Source of the DNA: Streptomyces sp. NBC_00704
GTDB lineage: Bacteria; Actinomycetota; Actinomycetes; Streptomycetales; Streptomycetaceae
Assembly: GCF_036226605.1 (NCBI RefSeq)
Contig: NZ_CP109000.1
Span: 2,724,501-2,788,500 of the forward strand
DNA length: 64,000 bases
Direction: 5' to 3'
Below are positions 46,023 to 55,600 of this stretch, piece after piece (within the stretch, counting starts at the first letter, position 1; every line of letters begins with the position of its first letter). A model generated the notes under the pieces. That model saw nothing but the letters and a program-made list of their open reading frames with translations, was not told the DNA's origin and searched no databases. Both the position numbers and the translations under genes were made by a program.

Positions 46023-46667
46023 TCACAGGTTGCTGAAGTCCGGGCCCTTGGTGCGGCTGCGCTTGATCTCGTAGAAGCCGGGGACCGACGCCACGGCGAC
46101 CGTGCCGTCCCACAGACGGGCCGCCTCCTCGCCCTTGGGGGCCGGGGTGACCACCGGGCCGAAGAACGCGATCTGCTCGCCGTCCGGGCCGGGCACGGCG
46201 ATGACGGGGGTGCCGACGTCCTGGCCGACCTTCTCGATGCCCTCCTTGTGCGACGCGCGCAGCTCGGCGTCGAACTCGAAGTCCTTCTGCTCGGCGTAGT
46301 CGATCAGGTCGGCGGGCAGCCCGACGTCGGCGAGCGCGCCGGCGATGGCGCCCAGGGTGGGGCCCTCGCCGTTGTTGTGGATGCGGGTGCCGAGCGCGGT
46401 GTAGAGCGGGCCGAGGACGTCCGCGCCGTGCTTCTGCGCGGCGGCCGCCACCACCCGGACCGGCTGCCACGCCTTGTTCTCCAGGAAGTCGCGGTACTCC
46501 TCGGGCAGCTCCGCGAGCCGGTCCTCGTTGAGGACGGCGAGGCTCATCAGATGCCAGCGGACCTCGATGTCACGGACCTTCTCCACTTCCAGCACCCAGC
46601 GCGACGTCATCCAGGCCCAGGGGCAGGACGGGTCGAACCAGAAGTCGACGGGGGTCTTCTCCGGCAT
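46023..46667 (-). CDS. DsbA-fold protein of mycothiol nitroreductase type
   Basis: A 214-residue thioredoxin-like DsbA-family protein. It resembles the actinobacterial mycothiol-dependent nitroreductase (Rv2466c type) in length and in the VDFWFDPSCPWAW start and GTPVIAVPG cis-Pro loop. The active-site motif is CPWA (Cys15, Ala18) instead of CPWC, so it lacks a resolving Cys and would act by a monothiol mechanism with mycothiol. It is cytosolic (no signal peptide). It is divergent from pepN. Confidence 0.85.
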   Translation of the reverse strand: MPEKTPVDFWFDPSCPWAWMTSRWVLEVEKVRDIEVRWHLMSLAVLNEDRLAELPEEYRDFLENKAWQPVRVVAAAAQKHGADVLGPLYTALGTRIHNNGEGPTLGAIAGALADVGLPADLIDYAEQKDFEFDAELRASHKEGIEKVGQDVGTPVIAVPGPDGEQIAFFGPVVTPAPKGEEAARLWDGTVAVASVPGFYEIKRSRTKGPDFSNL

Positions 46668-46726
46668 GTCTCTCCTCAGAGATCCTCAAGCGATAAGCCT
46701 TTCCCCACGGAACGCCGCCGCCCGTG

Positions 46727-46787
46727 CCGCGCATTCCCCGCTGCCGCGCATTCGCCCGCTGCCGCGCATTCGCCTGCTGCCGCGTGT
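46727..46787. repeat. 18-nt tandem repeats upstream of pepN
   Basis: Three copies of CCGCGCATTCGCCCGCTG-like units (46727-46743, 46744-46761, 46762-46779) with a partial fourth. They lie in the gap between the divergent DsbA-like and pepN genes. Confidence 0.75.
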
Positions 46788-46855
46788 CAGGTGCGCATGG
46801 CAGGATCGCTCCTGTCCACAGCACATATGCGCCACGCAGTGAGGGAGTACCGCCC

Positions 46856-49447
46856 GTGCCCGGTGAGAACCTGTCCCGCGACGAGGCCCGGGAGCGGGCC
46901 GCCCTGCTGTCCGTCGACGGGTACGACGTGTCCCTCGACGTCCGCTCGGCGGTCGGCGACCAGGCCGCGGAGGGGGAGCCGCGCACCTTCCGGTCGGTCA
47001 CCACCCTCCGCTTCCGCTGCAACGAGCCCGGCGCGTCCTCCTTCGCCGACCTCGTGGCGCCGGGCGTGACGTCGGTGTCCCTCAACGGCCGCGACCTCGA
47101 CCCGGGCGAGGTCTTCGACGGCTCCCGCATCCTGCTGGAGGACCTGGCCGCCGAGAACGAGCTGATCGTCGACGCCCGCTGCGCCTACTCCCGCAGCGGG
47201 GAGGGCCTGCACCGCTTCGTCGACCCGGAGGACGGCGAGGTCTACCTCTACACGCAGTACGAGCCGGCCGACTCGCGCCGGGTGTTCGCCTGCTTCGAGC
47301 AGCCCGACCTGAAGGCCCCGTTCCGCTTCGAGGTGCGCGCGCCCGAGGAGTGGACGGTGTGGAGCAACGGCGCCGGCGACCGCACAGACGGTGTCTGGCG
47401 GTTCGCGGAGACGAAGCCGATCTCCACCTACATCACCTGCGTGGTGGCCGGCCCTTACCACCATGTGACGGACGTCTACCGGCGCGACCTGGGCGACGGC
47501 ACGACCCTGGAGATCCCGCTCGGCGCGATGTGCCGCAAGGGCCTGGCCCCCTACTTCGAGGCCGACGACGTCTTCCTGATCACCAAGCAGGGCCTGGACT
47601 TCTTCCACGACCACTTCGACTACCCGTACCCCTTCGGCAAGTACGACCAGGCGTTCGTGCCCGAGTACAACCTCGGCGCGATGGAGAACCCGGGCCTGGT
47701 CACCTTCCGCGAGGAGTACGTCTTCCGCGGGAAGGTGACGCGCGCGTCCTACGAGGCGCGGGCGAACGTCATCCTGCACGAGATGGCCCACATGTGGTTC
47801 GGCGACCTGGTCACCATGGTGTGGTGGGACGACCTGTGGCTGAAGGAGTCCTTCGCGGACTTCATGGGCACGTTCGCGAACGTCGGCGCGACCCGCTTCT
47901 CCGACGCCTGGATCACCTTCGCCAACCGCCGCAAGGCCTGGGCCTACCGCGCCGACCAGCTCCCGTCCACGCACCCGGTCACCGCCGACATCCGCGACCT
48001 CCAGGACGCCAAGCTCAACTTCGACGGCATCACCTACGCCAAGGGCGCCAGCGTGCTCAAGCAGCTGGTGGCGTACGTCGGCCAGGACGCGTTCCTGGAG
48101 GGCGCGCGCCGCTACTTCAAGCGGCACGCCTACGGCAACACGCGCCTGGGCGACCTGCTGTCGGTGCTCGGGGAGACCAGCGGCCGGGACATGGCCGGCT
48201 GGGCGCGGTCCTGGCTCCAGACGGCGGGCGTGAACTCGCTGACCCCGCAGGTGCTGCTGGACCCGCGGGGCCGCGTGGACGAGCTGGCGGTGCTCCAGGA
48301 GGCGGCCGAGTCGCATCCCGAGCTGCGGCCGCACCGGGTGGCGATCGGCCTGTACCGCCTGACGGACGGCCGGCTGGAGCGCTACGCGCGCGCGGAGGCG
48401 GACGTCGACGGCCCGCGCACGGTGATCACGGAGCTGGCCGGGGAGCAGGCGCCCGACCTGGTGCTGGTCAACGACGACGACCTCACCTACTGCAAGATCC
48501 GGTTCGACGAGACCTCGCTGGCCACGCTGCGCGCGCACCTGGGCGGCCTGAGCGATCCACTGGCCCGCGCGCTGTGCTGGTCGGCGCTGTGGAACCTCAC
48601 CCGGGACGCCCTGCTGCCCGCGTCCGACTTCGTGGACCTGGTGACGCGTTTCGCGCACCGCGAGTCCGACATCGGCGTCCTGCAGATGCTGCACGCCTGG
48701 GCGGACTCGGCGCTCGTGCACTACGCGCCCCAGGACCGGCGGCCCGCCGGCGAGCGGGCGCTGGCCCGGGTCGCCGAGCGCGATCTGCGGGCGGCCGAGC
48801 CGGGCAGCGGCCACCAGCTGGCCTGGGCGCGCTTCTTCGCGTCGGTCGCCTCCTCCGCGGCGGACCTGGACCTGCTGCGGAGCCTGCTGGACGGCACGAC
48901 GAAGATCGACGGCCTGGAGGTGGACCAGGAGCTGCGCTGGGCGTTCCTGGAGCCGCTGACGGCGCACGGCGTGGTGGACGAGAAGGCGCTGGCGGCCGAA
49001 CTGGCCCGCGACGACACCGCGTCCGGCAGGCGCCACCAGGTCCGCTGCCTGGCCGCCCGTCCGTCGGCGGCCGTCAAGGCGCAGGCGTGGGCCCAGCTGA
49101 TGGAGTCGGACACGCTGTCCAACGCGCTGGCGGAGGCGACGATCGCGGGGTTCGCGCAGCCCTCGCAGCGCGAGCTGCTCGCGCCGTACGCGCCGAAGTA
49201 CTTCGCCGCGATCGAGCGGATCTGGGCGGAGCGGTCCATCCAGAGCGCGATGAACGTGGTCAGGGGCCTGTTCCCGGCGCTCCAGGACTCGCCGCGGACG
49301 CTGGCCGCGACGGACGCCTGGCTGGCGGAGCACGAGTCGGCGGCCCCGGCGCTGCGGCGGCTGGTGCTGGAGGCGCGGGACGACCTGGCGCGGTCGCTGC
49401 GGGCGCAGGCGTACGGCGCGGAGGCGGCGGCCGCCCCGAACGCCTGA
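46856..49447 (+). CDS. pepN: Aminopeptidase N, copy 1
   Basis: An 863-residue M1 metallopeptidase. GAMEN is near residue 274, and the zinc site HEMAH (near 307) is followed by WLKESFADF with the third ligand Glu. A C-terminal ERAP1-like helical domain follows. It removes N-terminal residues from peptides in the cytosol. The start is the GTG at 46856, with GAGGGAG about 8 nt upstream. A second pepN lies 10 kb downstream. In this copy the Glu normally seen in GDLVTMEWWNDLWLNE appears as VTMVWWDDLWLKE. Confidence 0.92.
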   Translation: MPGENLSRDEARERAALLSVDGYDVSLDVRSAVGDQAAEGEPRTFRSVTTLRFRCNEPGASSFADLVAPGVTSVSLNGRDLDPGEVFDGSRILLEDLAAENELIVDARCAYSRSGEGLHRFVDPEDGEVYLYTQYEPADSRRVFACFEQPDLKAPFRFEVRAPEEWTVWSNGAGDRTDGVWRFAETKPISTYITCVVAGPYHHVTDVYRRDLGDGTTLEIPLGAMCRKGLAPYFEADDVFLITKQGLDFFHDHFDYPYPFGKYDQAFVPEYNLGAMENPGLVTFREEYVFRGKVTRASYEARANVILHEMAHMWFGDLVTMVWWDDLWLKESFADFMGTFANVGATRFSDAWITFANRRKAWAYRADQLPSTHPVTADIRDLQDAKLNFDGITYAKGASVLKQLVAYVGQDAFLEGARRYFKRHAYGNTRLGDLLSVLGETSGRDMAGWARSWLQTAGVNSLTPQVLLDPRGRVDELAVLQEAAESHPELRPHRVAIGLYRLTDGRLERYARAEADVDGPRTVITELAGEQAPDLVLVNDDDLTYCKIRFDETSLATLRAHLGGLSDPLARALCWSALWNLTRDALLPASDFVDLVTRFAHRESDIGVLQMLHAWADSALVHYAPQDRRPAGERALARVAERDLRAAEPGSGHQLAWARFFASVASSAADLDLLRSLLDGTTKIDGLEVDQELRWAFLEPLTAHGVVDEKALAAELARDDTASGRRHQVRCLAARPSAAVKAQAWAQLMESDTLSNALAEATIAGFAQPSQRELLAPYAPKYFAAIERIWAERSIQSAMNVVRGLFPALQDSPRTLAATDAWLAEHESAAPALRRLVLEARDDLARSLRAQAYGAEAAAAPNA

Positions 49448-49457
49448 CCTTTGGCCA

Positions 49458-49491
49458 TGAATTCCGCGCACGGTCACCGTTACGGAATTCA
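49458..49491 (+). promoter_or_regulatory. Nested palindrome directly after pepN copy 1
   Basis: TGAATTCCG (49458-49466) and CGGAATTCA (49483-49491) flank an inner ACGGT-C-ACCGT. It begins 11 nt past the stop and could be a first terminator hairpin or an operator for the next gene. Confidence 0.5.
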
Positions 49492-49506
49492 GGCAATCGG
49501 ACCCGT

Positions 49507-49539
49507 AACCCCTGGCCACCCCGAGCGGGACCAGGGGTT
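49507..49539 (+). terminator. Intrinsic terminator of pepN copy 1
   Basis: AACCCCTGG (49507-49515) pairs with CCAGGGGTT (49531-49539), followed by two more T's. One of few hairpins in the window with a T run. Confidence 0.75.
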
Positions 49540-49653
49540 TTCGGCCCTTACTCGGCATCCGAACACTCGTCCTTTAGGGCGAGCTTGTCCGGATTTGTCG
49601 ACGGGCGTGTAACAGCGGTTAGGGGGCCCGTCCGGCGCGGAATCCCCCTCTGC

Positions 49654-50715
49654 ATGAACCACAACTTCCCGCTCCCCCAGGTTCCCCCGGCGTCCCCCCG
49701 CTCCGTCCGCCACCTGTCCGAGGTCCAGCGCCGCGTCACCACGGCGGCCCAGCTGCGCGTCCAGGGCGTCGCGCCCGCCGAGGCGAACGAGCGGTGCCGC
49801 CCCGGCGGGCCCTGGCAGCAGATCCTGCCGGGCGTGTACCTGCTCCACTCCGGCCCGCCGACCAGCGAGGAGCGACTGCACGCCGTGCTGGCCTACGCCG
49901 GCCGTGACACCTCGGCGCCGACCGGGGTGCCCGCCCAGCCGGGCTGCGGGGAGCCGCACCGGCCGGTCCACAAGGAGGCGATGATCACGGGCCTCGCGGC
50001 GCTGAACCTGCACGGTCTGTCGTGCGCTCCCCCGCTGCCGTCCCTGGAGCACATCGACGTCCTGGTGCCGCGGCTGCGCCGGCTGCGCTCCACGGGCTTC
50101 GCGCACGTCGTGCGCGCCTCCACGCTGCCGGCTCCCGGGCAGGCGACCGGCGTCGCGGTGGCGCCGGTGCCGCGCGCGCTGGCCGACGCGGTGGCCCAGC
50201 TGACGGACGCCGGGGTGGTGCGCCGCCTGCTGTCGGAGGCGGTGCGCGGCGGCCACTGCGAACCCGCCGCGGTCGTCCGGGAGTTGAACGAGGCCAGGCT
50301 GCTCGGCCGGCCGCACGTGGTGGACGCCGTGGACTCGCTGCTCGCCGAGGGCCGCGCGATCGCGGAGGAGCGCCTGTACACGATGGTGTGCGAGCACGGC
50401 CTGCCCGACCCGGTGTGGAACGTGGACCTGCGCCTGCCGGGCGGCCCGCACCTCGGCGGGCTGGACGCCTACTGGCCGGAGCACGCGGTCGCCGTCGAGC
50501 TGGACACCCGCGCCCCACGCCAGGACGAGGACGCGCTGTGGTCCGAGTACGCCCGCAAGCGCGAGCACCTGGAACGGCTGGGCATCACGGTCGTGTACGT
50601 CACGCCCAGGAAGCTGCGGGACGCGATGGAGCAGCAGGCGGCGGTCGTGCGCACCGCGCTGATGGCGTCCGATGACCGGGACCCGGCCGCGTATGTCGTG
50701 GTGCTGCCCCGTTAG
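49654..50715 (+). CDS. DUF559-like protein with AbiEi-like N-terminus
   Basis: A 353-residue protein. A predicted winged-helix N-terminal part (QRRVTTAAQLRVQGVA, VYLLHSGPPTSEERL) is like the AbiEi-type antitoxin head. The C-terminal part (GLDAYWPEHAVAVELDTRAPRQDEDALWSEYARKRE) has the DUF559/Vsr-like endonuclease motif, with acidic residues in a nuclease-fold arrangement. Function is not established; these are widespread orphan proteins in Streptomyces. No cognate toxin is nearby. The ATG has no strong ribosome-binding site. Confidence 0.65.
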   Translation: MNHNFPLPQVPPASPRSVRHLSEVQRRVTTAAQLRVQGVAPAEANERCRPGGPWQQILPGVYLLHSGPPTSEERLHAVLAYAGRDTSAPTGVPAQPGCGEPHRPVHKEAMITGLAALNLHGLSCAPPLPSLEHIDVLVPRLRRLRSTGFAHVVRASTLPAPGQATGVAVAPVPRALADAVAQLTDAGVVRRLLSEAVRGGHCEPAAVVRELNEARLLGRPHVVDAVDSLLAEGRAIAEERLYTMVCEHGLPDPVWNVDLRLPGGPHLGGLDAYWPEHAVAVELDTRAPRQDEDALWSEYARKREHLERLGITVVYVTPRKLRDAMEQQAAVVRTALMASDDRDPAAYVVVLPR

Positions 50716-50772
50716 TGACGGACCGGGGCGTCGCCAGGAGGGGAGAGGAGGGGTCGCCGGGGAAGGAAACCC

Positions 50773-50826
50773 GCCGGCCCCTCCTCGTGCGCCGGCCCTT
50801 CGTCGTGCGCCGGCCCTTCCTCAGGC
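50773..50826. repeat. 18-nt tandem repeat at the 3' end of the MerR gene
   Basis: Three units of the type GCCGGCCCTTCGTCGTGC (50773-50790, 50791-50808, 50809-50826). The MerR stop lies in the third unit. Read in another minus-strand frame they would give GPAHEE-type repeats. Confidence 0.7.
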
Positions 50827-51180
50827 GCCGGCCGCGCGCAGCGGGCAGCCCGTGCCCGCGCGGGTGGCCAGTTCGCCGCGCAGGACGGCGAGTTCGGCCA
50901 TCCGGGCGTCGACGATCCGGATCTTCTCCTCGAACAGCGCGGAGAGCGCGTCCGCCTGGTCGGGGGCGTCGCGCAGCTCCTCGCCGTGCCGGGCGATCTC
51001 GGCGAGCGAGAACCCGAGGGCCCGCGCGGTGCGGACATAGGCCAGCCACTCGACCGTCTCCGGGCCGAAGTCGCGGTACCCGTTGGCCAGTCGGCGGCCC
51101 TCGACGAGCCCCACCCGCTCGTAGAAGCGCAGGGTGTCACGGGACATGCCGGTGCGGGCGGCGAGTTCTCCGATGCGCAT
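50821..51180 (-). CDS. MerR-family transcriptional regulator
   Basis: A 119-residue regulator. The MerR helix-turn-helix opens the protein (MRIGELAARTGMSRDTLRFYERVGLV), and a dimerisation coiled coil ends in AGTGCPLRAAGA. The single Cys near the end could be an effector site. It is divergent from a small membrane protein gene with which it shares a 70-nt intergenic region carrying a promoter with the long spacer used by MerR activators. The start is the ATG at 51180; the frame extends to 51234 without support. Confidence 0.88.
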   Translation of the reverse strand: MRIGELAARTGMSRDTLRFYERVGLVEGRRLANGYRDFGPETVEWLAYVRTARALGFSLAEIARHGEELRDAPDQADALSALFEEKIRIVDARMAELAVLRGELATRAGTGCPLRAAGA

Positions 51181-51212
51181 GCGGCGACTCCGTCGACTGG
51201 GCGATCCGGGGC

Positions 51213-51243
51213 TTGACCTTGGAGCGTAGTCCACTGTTTAGCG
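51213..51243 (+). promoter_or_regulatory. MerR-type promoter of the membrane-protein gene
   Basis: TTGACC (51213-51218), a 19-nt spacer and TTAGCG (51238-51243) end 7 nt before the ATG at 51251, so the transcript is leaderless. A TGGA-N6-TCCA dyad (51220-51233) lies in the spacer, where MerR proteins bind. Confidence 0.6.
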
Positions 51244-51250
51244 TCGTCCC

Positions 51251-51691
51251 ATGACCGATCACCTCACTCCCGGCCGACCCTCCTACCTCACCGTCGTGCG
51301 CGCGAGCGCCTGGTACGACCTCGTCGTCACGGCCGGTTTCGCGACGCCGTGGACGTACGCGGCGGTGCACCGCCTGCTGTCGTCGTGGAGCAGTTCCTGG
51401 GGAACGGGCGACTTCCCCCCGCTCGATCCGGTGCAGACGCTGTTCGCCAACCTGATGGGAGCGGTGGTGGTCGTCTGGGCGGTGCTGCGCCTGGCCCGGC
51501 CGCTGCCGGTGCACGGTCTGTACGACGGCGCCGCACGCGCCCTGTTCTCCGCCTGGATGGCGTACGCGGCGGCGCACGGCGCGCCCGGCGTGCTGTGGCT
51601 GTTCCTCGGCGTCGAGGCCGCCTTCGGGGCGGCGCAGCTGGCGCCGTGGGCGCGGGCGCACCGGCTCCGGGCACGGGCCACGACGCGGTGA
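51251..51691 (+). CDS. Small membrane protein regulated with MerR
   Basis: A 146-residue protein with four hydrophobic segments (about residues 20-40, 62-82, 90-108 and 112-130). The Trp/Asp pattern (SAWYDLVVTAGFATPWTYAAVH) is not one I recognise. It is divergent from the MerR gene and likely its target. Confidence 0.75.
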   Translation: MTDHLTPGRPSYLTVVRASAWYDLVVTAGFATPWTYAAVHRLLSSWSSSWGTGDFPPLDPVQTLFANLMGAVVVVWAVLRLARPLPVHGLYDGAARALFSAWMAYAAAHGAPGVLWLFLGVEAAFGAAQLAPWARAHRLRARATTR

Positions 51692-51799
51692 CGCGCTGAC
51701 GCGGACAGCTGCGGCGAGACGTGCCGTGGCGGGGGCGCCATGGCGGGGACGACTGCGGCGGGGGTGCCGTGGCCGGGACGACTGGGGCGGGCGGCGGCT

Positions 51800-52261
51800 T
51801 CAGCGCTCGGGCACGTGCTTGCGGCCGTCCACCGGCCGTTCGCGCCACAGGCCGAGCGCGACGTCGACCAGGCGCACCCGGGTGAGCCCTTCGACCGCGT
51901 CCAGGTCGTGCCAGGCGGCGAGGTCGGTGGAGCCGTTCACCTCGTTGCGCAGCTCGCCGCCGGCCACCCGGGCCTCGTAGACGACGCGGACGCCGTGGTG
52001 GTCCACCGGACCGCGCAGACCCCCGCGGCCGAGGACGCGGCGGAAGGAGTCGATGCCGAGCAGGCCGGTCACCTCGACGCGGTACCCGGTCTCCTCCTCC
52101 AGCTCCCGGACGACCGTGTCGAGCGGGTCCTCCCCGTGCTCCATCCCGCCGCCCGGCAGCACCCACTCGTGCGAGCCGCCGGGGGCCGGCGAACGGGCGA
52201 GCAGCACACGGTCGTCACGGACGCAGACGGCGTAGGCCGCCACTCTCAGGGTCTGGCGCAT
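51800..52261 (-). CDS. Nudix hydrolase
   Basis: A 153-residue enzyme. The Nudix box fits GX5EX7REUXEEXGU at residues 38-60 (Gly38, Glu44, Arg52, Glu53, Glu56, Glu57, Gly59). It hydrolyses a nucleoside diphosphate linked to another moiety; the exact substrate cannot be told. It is convergent with the small membrane-protein gene. Confidence 0.9.
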   Translation of the reverse strand: MRQTLRVAAYAVCVRDDRVLLARSPAPGGSHEWVLPGGGMEHGEDPLDTVVRELEEETGYRVEVTGLLGIDSFRRVLGRGGLRGPVDHHGVRVVYEARVAGGELRNEVNGSTDLAAWHDLDAVEGLTRVRLVDVALGLWRERPVDGRKHVPER

Positions 52262-52649
52262 GAGGGGACGCTAGCCGCCCGGACCGCGCCCGGCAGGCGA
52301 TTTTCCGCACATCGCAACCGGTCACGTACCCATGACGGGTCAGACCGAGGGTGGGGACGAAGGAGAGCCTCGGGCGACCGCGGAAAGCGACGTCGTGCAC
52401 GCGGGCCGACGTCGGACGGCAGACGGACGGCAGGCGGTCGGCAGACGGACAGCGGGCGGACAGTCCGCGCACAGCGGGCTCGTAGAGGGTTTTCCCCATA
52501 CATCCATATCGTTTCGGTCAACTCTCCCCAAACAGCTGCCCCTTAGGTAAAGCTTTGCGGTCATCCGGGATCGCGTTCCGGACGGCCGTGATCAGGCAGG
52601 AACGGTCTCGATCACGTGCCGCTCGTTCCTTTACCTACAAGGGATGCCG
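52262..52649 (+). promoter_or_regulatory. Long 5' region of the secreted subtilase gene
   Basis: This 388-nt gap has a degenerate repeat of GGCAGACGGAC-like units (about 52407-52473). It also holds a nested fold: TAGGTAAAG (52544-52552) with CTTTACCTA (52629-52637), and inside it CGTGATC (52587-52593) with GATCACG (52610-52616). The outer right arm ends just before AAGGG, so the fold may control translation. Confidence 0.45.
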
Positions 52650-55600
52650 ATGACCCTCACCCCCCAGCGTGCACCGATATCGGGCACCAGACGCGTGGCC
52701 CGCATAGCCGTGGCCGCCGGCCTGGTGGCCGCACTGTCCGCGGCCGGGCCGATACCCCTGGCCTTCTCCGCCGACTCCGGACCGGCCCCGGGAACCTCCG
52801 ACCCGGGCGCGAAGTCCGCACCCGTCAAGCTCGGTTCCGACGACGCCGCCCTCCTCGCCGAGGCCAAGGCCTCCGGCGCCAAGAACGTCACGCTGATGGT
52901 CGCCACCGCCCCCGGCCGGACCGAGCAGGTCGCCGAGGAGCTGGACGCGGTCAAGGGCGGCTCGGTGGGCCAGTCCTACGACAAGCTCGGCTACGTCCGC
53001 GCCACGGTCCCGACGGCCAAGGCCGAGTCGGCGATCGCCGCCGCCGCCGAGCTGTCCTCCGTGCACGCCATCGACCTGCGGCAGGACATCGTCCTCGACG
53101 ACCCGGCCCCCGACGCGGACGCCGCCGGGCACACCCGGTCCGCCGGGTCCGCCGGGAAGGCGAAGACCTACCCCGCGCCGAACCGCAACACCCCCGCCGA
53201 GAACCCGTACAACCCGTCCTTCGAGACGGGCGCCGTCGACTTCGTGAAGAAGAACCCGAAGGCGGACGGCCGCGGCGTCACCATCGGCATCCTCGACTCC
53301 GGCGTGGACCTGGCGCACCCCGCGCTGCAGAAGACCACCACCGGCGAGCGCAAGATCGTCGACTGGGTGACCGCCACCGACCCGATCCTCGACGGCGACG
53401 CCTCCTGGCGCCCGATGACGACCTCGGTGTCCGGCCCCTCCTTCAGCTACGGCGGCCGCACCTGGACCGCGAAGCCCGGCTCGTACCAGGTCAACCTGTT
53501 CCGCGAGTCCGCCACCGCCGGCGGCGACGCCAAGGGCGACGTCAACCGCGACGGTGACACCACCGACGCGTGGGGCGTCCTGTACGACGCGGCCGCCGGC
53601 ACCGTCACCGTCGACGTGAACAACAACGGCGACTTCGGCGACGACACCGCGATGAAGCCGTACAAGGACGGTTACCAGGTCGGGTACTTCGGCACCGACG
53701 ACCCGAAGACCGACGTGGCCGAACGCCAGCCGTTCGTCGTGCAGATCCGCAAGGACGTGCCGATGGACCCGTTCGGCGGCGACTGGGTCGGCAAGAAGGC
53801 CGACTTCGCCAACATCGGTCTCATCGCCAGCGAGCACGGCACGCACGTCGCCGGCATCACCGCCGCGCACGGCCTGTTCGGCGGCCGGATGAACGGCGCC
53901 GCCCCCGGCGCGAAGATCGTCTCCTCCCGTGCCTGCGTCTTCGGCCCGGGCTGCACCAACGTCGCCCTCACCGAGGGCATGATCGACCTGGTCGTCAACC
54001 GCGGCGTCGACATCGTCAACATGTCGATCGGCGGTCTGCCGGGCCTCAACGACGGCAACAACGCGCGCGCCGAGCTGTACACGCGCCTCATCGACACCTA
54101 CGGCGTCCAGCTCGTCATCTCCGCGGGCAACGAGGGCCCCGGCGCGAACACCATCGGCGACCCCGGTCTGGCCGACAAGGTGATCTCGGTCGGCGCGGCC
54201 ATCTCCAAGGAGACCTGGGCCGCCAACTACGGCTCCCAGGTGACGAAGAAGTACGCGCTGCTGCCCTTCTCCTCGCGCGGCCCGCGTGAGGACGGCGGCT
54301 TCACGCCGACCCTGGTCGCCCCCGGCGCCGCGATCAACACCACCCAGACCTGGCTGCCGGGCTCCCCGGTCGCCGACGCGGGCTACACCCTGCCGGCCGG
54401 CTACTCCATGCTGCAGGGCACCTCGATGGCCTCCCCGCAGGCCGCGGGCGCCTCGGCGCTGCTGATCTCGGCCGCCAAGCAGGCCAGGGTCGCCCTCACG
54501 CCGACGGTCCTGCGCACCGCGCTGACCTCGACCGCGGACCACATCAAGGGTCTGCAGGCCTACGAGGAGGGCGCGGGCGCCATCGACATCGTCGGCGCCT
54601 GGAAGTCCATCCGGCACGGCGCCACGGCGCACGACTACACCGTCAGGGCCCCGGTCGACACCGCGCTCGACCAGGCCCTGAAGACGCCGGGCTTCGGCAC
54701 CGGGATCTACGACCGTGAGAGCGGTCTGAAGGCCGGGCAGAAGAAGACGTACGACGTCACCGTCACCCGCACCTCCGGCCCCGACAAGGCGGTCCGCCAC
54801 GAGCTGGAGCTGGAGAACAACGCGGCCGGCACGTTCCGGATCCTCGGCGACGACGAGGTCAGGCTGCCGCTGAACAAGCCGGTGACCGTCCGGATCCAGG
54901 CCCGGCCGAGGGCCGCGGGCATCGCCAGCGCCATCCTCACGGTCGACGACCCGAAGACCGAGGGCGTCGACAAGCAGATCCTCAACACGGTGGTCGTCTC
55001 GACGCCGGTGAAGCACACGTTCTCCGTGTCGAACACCGTGCAGCGCAACAGCTTCCAGTCCTACTTCCTGACCGTGCCCGAGGGCGCCAAGGCGTTCGAG
55101 GTCGCGATCGGCGGACTGAAGGACAAGAGCCAGACCCGGTTCATCTCGATCCACCCCTACGGCGTCGCGGTCGAGGACAGCTCCACGATCTACTGCTACA
55201 GCAACTACCCGGACACCAACGGCTGCCGGCCCGACGCCCGTTCGTACCAGAACCCGCAGGCCGGGGTCTGGGAGATCGAGGTCGAGTCGCGCCGCACCTC
55301 GCCGCTGCTCGACAACCCGTACAAGCTGGAGGCCACCGTCTACGGCGCGGCCTTCGCCCCGGAGAACGTGACCGTGCCCGAGGCGAAGGTCGGCGTCCCG
55401 GCCGCCGCCTCCTGGACGGTGACGAACAAGTTCGCCGCCTTCGACGGCAAGCTGGCCGGCGGTCCGCTCGGCTCGTCGAAGAAGGACCGCCCGTCCATCG
55501 CCAACGGCTCCACCCAGACCACCACGGTCGAGGTCCCGGCCGGGGCGAAGTCGCTCGACGTCTCCATCGGCAACGTCTCCGACGCCTCCGCCGACCTGGA

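Noticed and set aside
46787..49558. 923-codon frame opposite pepN copy 1
   Set aside because: Antisense shadow of a gene with intact peptidase motifs.
51692..51799. Imperfect GGGACGACTG-containing repeats before the Nudix gene
   Set aside because: Only two weak copies in a short convergent gap. They look like chance GC-rich similarity.
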